Assembly (NCBI RefSeq): GCF_023276375.1
Contig: NZ_JALLPK010000001.1
Coordinates: forward strand, 2,852,001 to 2,916,000
Source: Halocatena marina
GTDB lineage: Archaea > Halobacteriota > Halobacteria > Halobacteriales > Haloarculaceae
Reading direction: 5' to 3'
Length of the DNA stretch: 64,000 nucleotides
The position numbers and the translations under genes are program-made. Shown in pieces: positions 43,061-50,508 of this stretch; position 1 is the first letter of the stretch; each line of letters opens with the position of its first letter. Below the pieces are notes generated by a model. That model did not search any database, was not told where the DNA came from, and worked only from the letters and a program-made list of their open reading frames with translations.

Positions 43061-43546
43061 GTGAGTGATTCTCCGAACATCGGGGGCGACCACTACTTTT
43101 CGGACTACAACGTGACACGCCCCGAGGACGTCACGGTTGCTGACGTCCCATCAGCGGACAATGAGGCGATACGGACTATCGACCTCGAAGCGCTTGACCA
43201 GCAGGAAACCATCGGCAAGTGGCAGGTCACTGGGTCAGCAGAACGGATCGAAGAGTTGTGGCCCACACTCGTTGCAGATGCAGAGGCAGGTCTCATCTGG
43301 GCAGTGAAAGCCATGACTGCGTTCGGGTATGAGGAACTCTCGATGTACGATGACTATCTCCTCACGGTCTACACACCCAACTATTTCGAGCGCCACGATG
43401 TCAACCGAGTCAGAACTCATCTCCGAAACGAACGCGACGTTACTCACGAACTGTACTACAAGCCTGATATCTATACCGCGAAGGGAATCGTGGCTGAGAC
43501 AGCCGAACAGTTTGGCCTCTCAGTTCCAGCGAGATACGTGGACTAG
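43061..43546 (+). CDS. Bles03/DUF1917-like protein (putative phosphothreonine-lyase-domain protein)
   Basis: 161 aa, GTG start. It reads WQVTGSAERIEELWPTLVAD, then IWAVKAMTAFGY, then LLTVYTPNYFERHDVNRVRT, and LYYKPDIYTAKGI. This is the conserved haloarchaeal small protein usually labelled putative phosphothreonine lyase domain or Bles03-like, related to the fold of a kinase/virulence lyase family. No activity is established that I can point to. It begins DHYFSDYNVTRPEDV. It has normal codon use for this chromosome, so it may mark a return to core DNA to the right of the island. Confidence 0.7.
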   Translation: MSDSPNIGGDHYFSDYNVTRPEDVTVADVPSADNEAIRTIDLEALDQQETIGKWQVTGSAERIEELWPTLVADAEAGLIWAVKAMTAFGYEELSMYDDYLLTVYTPNYFERHDVNRVRTHLRNERDVTHELYYKPDIYTAKGIVAETAEQFGLSVPARYVD

Positions 43547-43587
43547 CGGTTCACTGGAGCTACTCTCCCACAAACACATCGACACGT

Positions 43588-44055
43588 ATGCCAACGGGTG
43601 AAATTCGGGAGGCTGTCGCAGCCGATGCTAGCGACCTCGTGACGGTCTATCAGAGCGCGTATCGCGAGAATCGTGACCGTGGGTTCTCTGCGAAGATGGA
43701 GTCCGTCAACGAACGTACTGTCGCAGAGTGGATCGACGAATACCGGGTGTACGTCGCCACTGTCGACGGTGACGTTATTGGAGGTGTTCGTCTCGAAGAG
43801 ACCGCGTCAGAGCGAGTGAAGCTCAGTCGTCTGGGCGTCCACGATCAGTGGAAAGGCAAAGGCGTCGGGAGTCGATTAATAGAGTATGCCGAGAACGCGA
43901 TGCGAGCGTCGGGATATGCTACTATCTGGCTGACGACACCGCAAGACCATCCGTATCTTCCCGAGGTGTATCGTCGGCGCGGATACGAGAAGACAGGGCT
44001 GTATCCGCTGGAATATCGCAGGTATGACGAAATCATCATGGAAAAACAACTCTGA
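43588..44055 (+). CDS. GNAT-family N-acetyltransferase
   Basis: 155 aa. Conserved motif A of GNAT enzymes is LSRLGVHDQWKGKGVGSRLI (about 91-110), where the QWKGKGVG loop binds acetyl-CoA pyrophosphate. Preceding strands (YVATVDGDVIGGVRLEET) and the RRRGYEKTGLYP end fit the fold. The substrate could be a small amine, an antibiotic or a protein N-terminus; nothing decides. It begins a few bases after the preceding gene's end plus about 40 bases of spacing. Confidence 0.85.
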   Translation: MPTGEIREAVAADASDLVTVYQSAYRENRDRGFSAKMESVNERTVAEWIDEYRVYVATVDGDVIGGVRLEETASERVKLSRLGVHDQWKGKGVGSRLIEYAENAMRASGYATIWLTTPQDHPYLPEVYRRRGYEKTGLYPLEYRRYDEIIMEKQL

Positions 44056-44177
44056 GATGGCTACCGTACTACTATCAGTCGGTCACCGATACCCATCGTT
44101 TCATATTAGATGTGGTCCGGAAGGGAGCAACAGAGCCAACGAAATCACCAACCAAACAGAAGGCTGACTAGCTCTGG

Positions 44178-44939
44178 TTATCTTGGTTTTAAATATCGAA
44201 CACAGATAAACAGTGGCGGGCCGTCACGGAGTACGGTCGCAAACTTGGGAGTGGCCTCGCTGAAAGCGTCAGTCACTACCGGTTCGACAACTTGCTCGAC
44301 GACAAACCCGTTATTGAGCGCTGGATCGAACATCCCCGCAAGCGGTCGTCGATAGAACGGGACGACACATTCGCTGTCTTCGTCGCCCCAGTCCCGGTCC
44401 ACCTGTTCGATTTCTGGATAGGAGGCCTCCTCGGCAAGGATCTGCTCCCGGACAGGATATTCCGCTTCTATGTAGTCCCGTACAGGATGACTGGTCGACA
44501 CCACGACCTGCCCACCGGGCATGAGAATGCGATTGAAGCCAGCGAATACGGCCTCCCACGCTTCGATGTGTTCGAGTGCGAGCTGACAGAGCACGAGATC
44601 AAACGCGTCGTCCTCGAGACACGGAAGCCCATCAGTGAGATCGGCTTGATTCACCTCCACCCGATCATCATCGGCGAATCGCTCCTGTGCGTGGCTGAGC
44701 ATTTCGGGGCTGGCATCAACACCGACTGCGGTCGCTCCACACTCGACAATCCGCTCGGTGTAGAAACCGTTCCCACAGGCTGCATCAAGCACGTGGATGC
44801 CGTCAAGGGATGGAAGCAACGATTGAACAGCCGGCCACTCGTACTGTTCTCGGACAGCACTGGTGGTGATATCATCGTAGCTCGTCGCGAGTTGATCGTA
44901 CACGGCTTGGGAAATTGGGGACTCCTCGTCTGATGACAC
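44178..44939 (-). CDS. Class I SAM-dependent methyltransferase
   Basis: 253 aa. Motif I VLDAACGNGFYTERI (about 49-63), the acidic end of strand 2 (VGVDASPEML), motif with QADLTDGL, and FDLVLCQLALEHIEAWEAVF give the seven-strand Rossmann-type methyltransferase. It resembles the UbiE/ycgJ-like small-molecule methyltransferases (Methyltransf_11). Substrate unknown. The protein ends VRYLKPR. It faces the GNAT gene at its 3' end. Confidence 0.85.
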   Translation of the reverse strand: MSSDEESPISQAVYDQLATSYDDITTSAVREQYEWPAVQSLLPSLDGIHVLDAACGNGFYTERIVECGATAVGVDASPEMLSHAQERFADDDRVEVNQADLTDGLPCLEDDAFDLVLCQLALEHIEAWEAVFAGFNRILMPGGQVVVSTSHPVRDYIEAEYPVREQILAEEASYPEIEQVDRDWGDEDSECVVPFYRRPLAGMFDPALNNGFVVEQVVEPVVTDAFSEATPKFATVLRDGPPLFICVRYLKPR

Positions 44940-45194
44940 AGTGGTCTTCGGTACTAATGGACTATTGATATACTTTCTCTCGGTGGCTTTGGTCGTGATT
45001 CAATATAGTGTTGATATGTCTATCGAACGAAGCCGATGATTCTGAGGGAACACAATCTCAGAGACTGTTTCAAACCTCGATGGTAATGCACTGGTGGTAG
45101 GTATGCACTGTGGGGGTCGCAGCTCGATTGTTCTCCAACGATTCATTCCGTCGAACCTCTATGTTACCCGGTTGTCTCTAGTCAGGTGGCCAGC

Positions 45195-46037
45195 ATGAGT
45201 GATCCAGCGCCCACACTCCGCCGACATCTCGACCGCTATCTTGATACGATCGACCCAGCGACACTCCCAGATATCGTTGGGGTCTGTCTCACGGGCAGCC
45301 TCGCCACTGAGTTCGCCGACGAATACTCAGATATTGATCTCATGGTCGTCGTAGACAACGACGGCACCGACGCCAATCTCGCCGATATTGGGAAAGAGCT
45401 GATCCCCGACGAAGCGACAGCCGTCCAGTGGCGGGAATCGGTGAGGCGGTACTCCTTCGACTGGAAGGCCCACCATTTCGATGTGGACGTCGTCCGTTAC
45501 GAGGACCTCCGAGGATCGGACTGGGATCTCGAAACGCGATGGGAGTACGACAACGCCGAGGTGCTGGTTGATCCGACGGGACGGGTGACCGCCCGGCTCT
45601 GTCACGAAGTGCCGTTCAGCGATGGGGAGCTGGCCAAGTTGATAGAGCAGTATGCCGACACCATGCTCTTTGATGCACAGTGGAAGGTCCAAAAGGCCTG
45701 CCTCAGAGGATCGTTCCACGCGGCTCACCGAGCTGCAACCCAGGCAACCGACGCAGCGCTTACACTCTTGTACCTTCGAGAACACGAGTTCGTCCCGTAT
45801 GACAAGTGGGTGATCACGGGACTCGAGACGTTGGCCCAGACCGACAAGGAGACACGGACTCTCGTCTGGGACGCAACGTGCATCCGGGAACGGACCCCTG
45901 ATGATGTTCATCGGCGGGTTCAGGCACTTCAGTCACTGTGGAAGCGAATTGCAATCTCTCTTCGTGAAATGGACTGCATCGATGTCGAATCCCTCTCCTG
46001 GGAAGCCCCGCCTGTGGACCTCTGTTTCGTCGATTGA
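45195..46037 (+). CDS. Nucleotidyltransferase, aminoglycoside-adenylyltransferase-like
   Basis: 280 aa. The NT motif is VCLTGSLATEFADEYSDIDL (about 29-48, G-S ... D-x-D), the metal-binding signature of pol-beta-type nucleotidyltransferases. A C-terminal helical domain (from about residue 150) resembles the DUF4037/aminoglycoside 6-adenylyltransferase type. I start at the ATG at 45195; a GTG three codons earlier is in frame. Possibly modifies a small molecule with AMP. Next comes a kinase-like gene of the aminoglycoside phosphotransferase family. Confidence 0.75.
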   Translation: MSDPAPTLRRHLDRYLDTIDPATLPDIVGVCLTGSLATEFADEYSDIDLMVVVDNDGTDANLADIGKELIPDEATAVQWRESVRRYSFDWKAHHFDVDVVRYEDLRGSDWDLETRWEYDNAEVLVDPTGRVTARLCHEVPFSDGELAKLIEQYADTMLFDAQWKVQKACLRGSFHAAHRAATQATDAALTLLYLREHEFVPYDKWVITGLETLAQTDKETRTLVWDATCIRERTPDDVHRRVQALQSLWKRIAISLREMDCIDVESLSWEAPPVDLCFVD

Positions 46038-46218
46038 AAGGCGGGGCACGGCAATGGGAGGTGCGAGTGTCCACAAGCTCGGAAGATGGTTTGATGCGTG
46101 CTTTTCTGTCAGCGTAGAGCTTGCTGACGCAGCTTCAGAAGCCCTGACGTAGGCGCTCACGACAAAACTGTGTTGACTCAAATAGCATTTATGTGCTTCA
46201 TAGCCAAGCCTTGTATAT

Positions 46219-47154
46219 ATGGACAGAACGATTGAGCACATTGCCCAACAAGAACTAGGAGGACCCTCGGTAGAGATCGGACGCCCCCCTGAGGGACTCC
46301 ACGAGACATACACGCTCACCTACGACGACACAGGATACATTGTTCAGTTTCTTGGTGACCGCGACGAGCACGACGACTCGCTCGCACGTGGACTGAGTTG
46401 TTATCGGCTTCTGGCCGACAGCGGCGTGCCAGTTCCGACGCCAGTAACCGAGACGGTTCACGAACTCGATGGTCGTCGATACACCGTTGTCGAACGACTT
46501 ACAGGGACGACCGGCAAGCTGGATATTTCACCACAGAGAGTCCACAACGCGGGGCAAAGACTCGCACAGATTCACAACAGTCTCGACTTCGACCAGCCCG
46601 GAACCCTCAGCTTCGACGGACTCGATTCGGTTGTCGAACCGTTCTGCGAAGGAGACTGGTGCGACCGAATCGAACGGCAGATGCGCGCGAAGATAACCAT
46701 CCTCCTAGATGCTGGGCTCACTCCCGCGAGGGATGCCATTGCACAGAGACTCGACGGTATACTTTCGGTGATTCCTGCGACGTTCACGCCGGTACTCTGT
46801 CATGGCGATTTTTCACCGGACAATGTCCTCTTCCGTGGCGAAAATGTTGTTGGCGTGCTTGATTTCGACCGGTCGTATGTCGGCCACGCTTTATGGGATC
46901 TCACAGTCAGTGCAACGGCATTTTGGATGCATGACCCTGGTGGGAAGTGGACGGTTCGAGATGATTTCTATGACGGATACTGTTCAAGGCGCTCAATTAC
47001 TGACCGGTTCGAGCGCATAGAACCGCTCTATCGAGTTGCAACCCTCGCACGAGGTGTTGCAGGTCTGATCAACAGTCGGGGACTTTCGGAGTACGAACGG
47101 GAGTTCTATACCGATGCCATCATCGAGGCAGCTGACCGCGCCGAGCCTGTATGA
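46219..47154 (+). CDS. Aminoglycoside-phosphotransferase-family kinase
   Basis: 311 aa. Brenner-type motifs: HGDFSPDNVLF (about 195-205, catalytic Asp and Asn) and VLDFDRSYVG (about 213-222, Mg-binding Asp). The N-lobe has YTLTYDDTGYIVQFLG and the TVVERLTG hinge. The family phosphorylates small molecules such as choline, hydroxyurea-like sugars or antibiotics; its substrate is unknown here. A TATA-like TTGTATATATG directly precedes the start (46209-46219), suggesting leaderless transcription. Confidence 0.85.
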   Translation: MDRTIEHIAQQELGGPSVEIGRPPEGLHETYTLTYDDTGYIVQFLGDRDEHDDSLARGLSCYRLLADSGVPVPTPVTETVHELDGRRYTVVERLTGTTGKLDISPQRVHNAGQRLAQIHNSLDFDQPGTLSFDGLDSVVEPFCEGDWCDRIERQMRAKITILLDAGLTPARDAIAQRLDGILSVIPATFTPVLCHGDFSPDNVLFRGENVVGVLDFDRSYVGHALWDLTVSATAFWMHDPGGKWTVRDDFYDGYCSRRSITDRFERIEPLYRVATLARGVAGLINSRGLSEYEREFYTDAIIEAADRAEPV

Positions 47155-47279
47155 CTGCTCTTTTACCCTCATAGACACTCTTGACGGAGAGACGCTCTGC
47201 TTCCATGAGCTGCGTCACTCGACAGTACTTTGAAAGAGATCGCTCTCATGAGAGAGATATTGTCACCGGCACTTCCTAG

Positions 47280-47771
47280 TTAGGGCTCGAGCAGGCTGGT
47301 ATCGACGGGGACGCGCGTCAAGCCAAGCGTCGAGAAGTCACTATCAAACGCGAAGACGTATTCCGTGTCATACTCCCCAGCGAGCACCGCGGTGAGGTGA
47401 TTGACGAGCGTGATCGTCTGATCGTCATACTGGTCGAACGCAGTGCGTGCCTCCGTAAATGTCGAGGCATCGACTCGAATCACGTTGATACTGTCGGCGG
47501 TGAGGATCTCTCCGAGTGCTTGTGAGGCGGTCTGATGGTCGACCTTGTAGAGTAATAGTGTCGTCAGCTCCGCGAGGACGAATCGGGTCGTGTACAGCGG
47601 TTCGTACGCGAGCTCGCCGGACTGAATGGCCTGAAACACCGTGCGCGTGCGCTCGTGGTGTTTGTCGCGGTCATTGTAATAAGCGAAGAAGGCGCCTGTG
47701 TCGATGAACAGCGGATCGGCGTGAGTTTCGACGGCAGCGTCGGAGGTGGCCCGTGCGTCTGTCCTACTCAT
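47280..47771 (-). CDS. PIN-domain protein (VapC-like)
   Basis: 163 aa from the ATG at 47771. PIN landmarks: LFIDTGAFFAYYNDRDKHHE (first Asp), FVLAELTTLLLYK (Glu), then ARTAFDQYDDQTITL and EYVFAFDSDFSTLG (last Asp pair). PIN proteins are Mg-dependent RNases, usually toxins in VapBC pairs. The gene overlaps the upstream HTH gene by 8 bases, so a toxin-antitoxin-like unit is likely. An in-frame longer start would read through the HTH gene and is not needed. Confidence 0.8.
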   Translation of the reverse strand: MSRTDARATSDAAVETHADPLFIDTGAFFAYYNDRDKHHERTRTVFQAIQSGELAYEPLYTTRFVLAELTTLLLYKVDHQTASQALGEILTADSINVIRVDASTFTEARTAFDQYDDQTITLVNHLTAVLAGEYDTEYVFAFDSDFSTLGLTRVPVDTSLLEP

Positions 47772-48120
47772 TCGAAAGTGCGTCAGCGAGATATTCGTCG
47801 GCCTTTGCGGCGTCTGTCGGTGTCTCCGAACTGCCAGGGGTAGCGCTCCAGAACGCATCGTCGGGATTAATGCCAGCAGTCGTACGATCGTCGTCAAGCC
47901 ACCACACGACCGACCGCCCACCGACTTTCTTACGTTCGACCCGTCCGTCCTCGTGCAAAGCCGTCAGGTGTTCCCACGCGGCCTTCCGTGTCACGCCAAG
48001 CTCCTCGCCCACCTCGGTGGCGGTCGCTGGCTCCGGTGCGACCGTTCGAACGGCATCAAGGACCTGTTCGTCGGTCACCGAGCCGGTGAACTGACCCTTG
48101 TCGTTTCGATCACGCTCCAT
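47764..48120 (-). CDS. HTH regulator paired with the PIN protein
   Basis: 118 aa. A winged-helix-type DNA-binding region (TATEVGEELGVTRKAAWEHL, then TALHEDGRVERKKVGGRSVV, about 35-75) is followed by a short acidic helical tail rich in Ala and Asp (STPGSSETPTDAAKADEYLA), which could bind the PIN partner. It is not an AbrB- or RHH-type VapB but has the expected place of an antitoxin. The palindrome at 48184-48207 lies upstream and is the likely operator. Confidence 0.75.
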   Translation of the reverse strand: MERDRNDKGQFTGSVTDEQVLDAVRTVAPEPATATEVGEELGVTRKAAWEHLTALHEDGRVERKKVGGRSVVWWLDDDRTTAGINPDDAFWSATPGSSETPTDAAKADEYLADALSNE

Positions 48121-48183
48121 ATTTTCCGTTGGTACGCCCCCGTCTTAACCCTGTTCCCTTGAAGTACATGGAGAAGACTTATT

Positions 48184-48207
48184 ACCAAGTACTACGTAGT
48201 ACGTGGT
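48184..48207. promoter_or_regulatory. Near-perfect 24-base palindrome upstream of the HTH-PIN pair
   Basis: The core GTACTACGTAGTAC (48189-48202) is a perfect 14-base palindrome, extended by ACCA (48184-48187) pairing with TGGT (48204-48207), with one mismatched pair. It lies about 65 bases upstream of the HTH start at 48120 and about 95 bases upstream of the rightward small zinc protein, so it may control both. Confidence 0.6.
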
Positions 48208-48299
48208 AGAGACAGACGGCGTCCTCGGGCGTGATTCAGTAAGGAATCGCGCCGGGTGGTTGCAACACCCGACGCTGGCTGTTTCAGTGGTGAAACAGC

Positions 48300-48545
48300 A
48301 TGACAGCAAATGCGACCCAGCGACGTAACACTGACGAACAGAGCGACGACCATGATTCTCCAAACCGAGCAGACTGCATCGTGTGCTCGGAGTATAAACT
48401 CCAGAGCGACTACTCGCTGTATGTCCGGCGATGGGATGGCAAATACGTCGCAAAGGCGGACATCTGTGAGGACTGTGTCACCGACGAAAGCGCCGCATGG
48501 CGGTACAACCAAGTGGCGGACCAAAACAGAGAGAGTGACCGATGA
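48300..48545 (+). CDS. Small zinc-finger-like protein
   Basis: 81 aa. Cysteine pairs CIVC (about 27-30) and CEDC (about 57-60) suit a zinc ribbon. The N-terminus is polar. It belongs to a set of tiny CxxC proteins in this region (see 49958-50185 and 52002-52277). It overlaps the next small gene by 4 bases. Function unknown; such proteins are typical of haloarchaeal plasmids and proviruses. Confidence 0.65.
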   Translation: MTANATQRRNTDEQSDDHDSPNRADCIVCSEYKLQSDYSLYVRRWDGKYVAKADICEDCVTDESAAWRYNQVADQNRESDR

Positions 48546-48727
48546 GCGCAGACAACCCGGGATCAGCGACGAAGTTTAACCTGTTCGAAGGCTCTGGTGG
48601 CAGACTCTTCCTGTACATCCACACCGGTACGACGGCAATCACGCTCGAACTCGATCGTGAAGACAGTGATCGCGATCGCCTCTTGAAGCGACTGGGCGAA
48701 CCACCAACTCCCATCAGAGGAGACTAA
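48542..48727 (+). CDS. Small conserved-looking acidic protein
   Basis: 61 aa. It starts in a 4-base overlap (ATGA) with the zinc protein. The centre GGRLFLYIHTGTTAITLELD is beta-rich and hydrophobic, and both ends are charged. No family is recognised. Translational coupling and composition support a real gene. Confidence 0.55.
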   Translation: MSADNPGSATKFNLFEGSGGRLFLYIHTGTTAITLELDREDSDRDRLLKRLGEPPTPIRGD

Positions 48728-48769
48728 TCGAGCGGTCGGAGCACAAGCATTATATTTTACATTCGATAA

Positions 48770-49549
48770 TTACGGGTTAAGGACTCTATCCGCCTGCTCG
48801 CGATAGCTATCGAAGAGATCGATAGCCCACGCGACCGCTTGACTGGAGTCATTGTAGAGCGTTCCCATTAGTTCACCTCCATTTCGATACACTCCGATCC
48901 AGACCTCAGCCTCGTCGACGATAATCAAGCCATACGCTGGGACCGTCTCAGCGGGCCAAATCGAGCAGTTATGCGCGGAAATCGCTTCACGCAACTCAGT
49001 TGAATAGAAATTGTTCAGACCCTGGATCATCTCCATCTCTAGAATGAGTTCGACTTCAGTTTCATAATTGAATATATGCCGAGTGAATAGCTGGACATAT
49101 CGATCCCTCACTTCTGGCGAGATCCCGCGAATGCGATCAGCACTCTCCATCGAGTCCTCGACTGGATCGAATGCGACGTCCCGCATCGAACTCGGGTACG
49201 TCTTTGCCTCAACCCCCCGCATCATCTCACATCCAATCGCAGCGTCTCCCGGAAGATTGGCGAGCACCTCTGAAGCATCTATAACCTCCGATATCCGGCG
49301 ATTATGCTGACACTGCAACCATGCGACCTGCCGACCATATTGTGTCAATCGGTAGGCGTTTTTCTCCTGAACGACGAGTCCTTGCTCGTCGAATGTCTCG
49401 AGCACTCGTCTAATTGTTCGTTGAGATGGATCGAGAAGGAGAGCTAGTTCATGGACGGTTAATTCATCTGAAAGTAGTTGGGTAATCACATCGCCGTATT
49501 TGTGTAGTAATCGGAGTACCTCGTCCGCGTCTGCCTCCGTAGTAGGCAT
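48770..49549 (-). CDS. Winged-helix regulator with FilR1-type domain
   Basis: 259 aa. The N-terminal winged helix reads LSDELTVHELALLLDPSQRT, then IRRVLETFDEQGLV (about 26-59). The C-terminal part (about 120-250) with AYGLIIVDEAEVWIGVYRNG resembles the FilR1 domain of haloarchaeal regulators. The promoter is AT-rich with TCTATATAGA near 49560-49569. Autoregulation is plausible. No target genes can be named. Confidence 0.75.
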   Translation of the reverse strand: MPTTEADADEVLRLLHKYGDVITQLLSDELTVHELALLLDPSQRTIRRVLETFDEQGLVVQEKNAYRLTQYGRQVAWLQCQHNRRISEVIDASEVLANLPGDAAIGCEMMRGVEAKTYPSSMRDVAFDPVEDSMESADRIRGISPEVRDRYVQLFTRHIFNYETEVELILEMEMIQGLNNFYSTELREAISAHNCSIWPAETVPAYGLIIVDEAEVWIGVYRNGGELMGTLYNDSSQAVAWAIDLFDSYREQADRVLNP

Positions 49550-49749
49550 AAATTATTTTTCTATATAGAGAATATATGTTTTGTAGCAGTAAGTGTAAAT
49601 TGATTATATTTTTATGTTCACTTTAAATCCAATAGACTTATTACATTCTATTGGCACGGATGACGACTTCGACAAATTTGTCGAAATCAGCGGCTAGAAC
49701 CGCTCTTCCCCCCCAATAAACCTATTATCGTTCAGATATAGCTATAGAC

Positions 49750-49881
49750 ATGCAACGTATGAATGAACGAGATCTAACCCTACTACAACATAAATGGCCT
49801 TGGATGCATGGTTGGAGCATTATACGTGACCTCTCTGATTCGACAGAGATTCGTTTTACGATAACTACAGATTATAGTTAA
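49750..49881 (+). CDS. Very small ORF (43 aa)
   Basis: ATG at 49750 opens MQRMNERDLTLLQHKWPWMH and ends ITTDYS, stop 49879-49881. It is preceded by an AT-rich, TATA-like stretch (ATATAGCTATAG, 49735-49747). It has two Trp near the middle and normal charged residues. It may be a small leader-like or toxin-like peptide. It is shorter than most automatic calling limits; evidence is only a clean frame with promoter-like sequence in front. Confidence 0.35.
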   Translation: MQRMNERDLTLLQHKWPWMHGWSIIRDLSDSTEIRFTITTDYS

Positions 49882-49957
49882 CGAAAAAGTGCCGCGCAGG
49901 CGCGTCATGTTGGAGCAGGGCACGTCCGCACGGCTGACCTCGGAAATAGAGGCCACT

Positions 49958-50185
49958 ATGACCTATACCACTCAGACAGATAGCAGCACCGACTACAACC
50001 GAGCGACCACCCTGTGTGTCGGCTGTGGCGAGGAATGCCGCGAGGCACTCATCGTCCGATTCTCACGTCCTCTAGATGGCGCGCAGATCGCTAGGGGCAG
50101 TGTCTGCGAGGACTGTGCTCCTCGGATGCTTCGACGGGCACAAGATGGGACGGAAGCCGTTCCTGCAGAGGTGCGATGGCCATGA
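49958..50185 (+). CDS. Small zinc-finger-like protein
   Basis: 75 aa from the ATG at 49958 (upstream starts in frame at 49889 and 49907 add basic residues). It carries CVGCGEEC (about 19-26) and CEDC (about 48-51), a probable zinc ribbon, in the same style as the proteins at 48300 and 52002. Its stop overlaps the start of the next tiny gene (ATGA, 50182-50185). Confidence 0.6.
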   Translation: MTYTTQTDSSTDYNRATTLCVGCGEECREALIVRFSRPLDGAQIARGSVCEDCAPRMLRRAQDGTEAVPAEVRWP

Positions 50186-50340
50186 CTCTGACCACCCTCA
50201 TAAGGTTTTTCTCAACCGGAATAGACCGACGTGACGATCCAAATCACGGACAAAACAGTTACGAGGGCGGACACATCCTGTCGGTGCAGGAGCAGGGCGG
50301 TGAGGAGTTCGGTCATGTTTGGCTGGAGGACGACCGATGA
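50182..50340 (+). CDS. Tiny ORF linked by overlapping starts and stops (52 aa)
   Basis: It begins in a 4-base overlap with the zinc protein. After a poorly conserved opening (MTLTTLIRFFSTG), it reads YEGGHILSVQEQGGEEFGHV, then WLEDDR, and its stop overlaps the next ATG (50337-50340). The second half has a convincing acidic haloarchaeal composition, whereas the frame on either side is Arg-rich. It therefore looks like a real small gene hidden between its neighbours. Confidence 0.5.
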   Translation: MTLTTLIRFFSTGIDRRDDPNHGQNSYEGGHILSVQEQGGEEFGHVWLEDDR

Positions 50341-50507
50341 GTCTGTTGATTCACATCGAGACCGATCTCCGCTCATCACTTCTCAAGCATCGCGAGGCCT
50401 TCGAAACGCTGGCCGAACACGACGATGGTGAGATTGCGGAACTGCTCGGAGAATTTCCGCTCGAATTGATCGACGAACTACCAGATAGGGAGGATGACGA
50501 TGAGTAA
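50337..50507 (+). CDS. Small acidic helical protein
   Basis: 56 aa, starting MSLLIHIETDLRSSLLKHRE and ending in an acidic run. Two amphipathic helices are predicted from the pattern (EAFETLAEHDDGEIAELLGE). It overlaps the preceding tiny gene by 4 bases and ends just before the 3' end of the leftward integrase gene. It may be a small regulator of the integrated element. Confidence 0.5.
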   Translation: MSLLIHIETDLRSSLLKHREAFETLAEHDDGEIAELLGEFPLELIDELPDREDDDE

Positions 50508-50508
50508 G

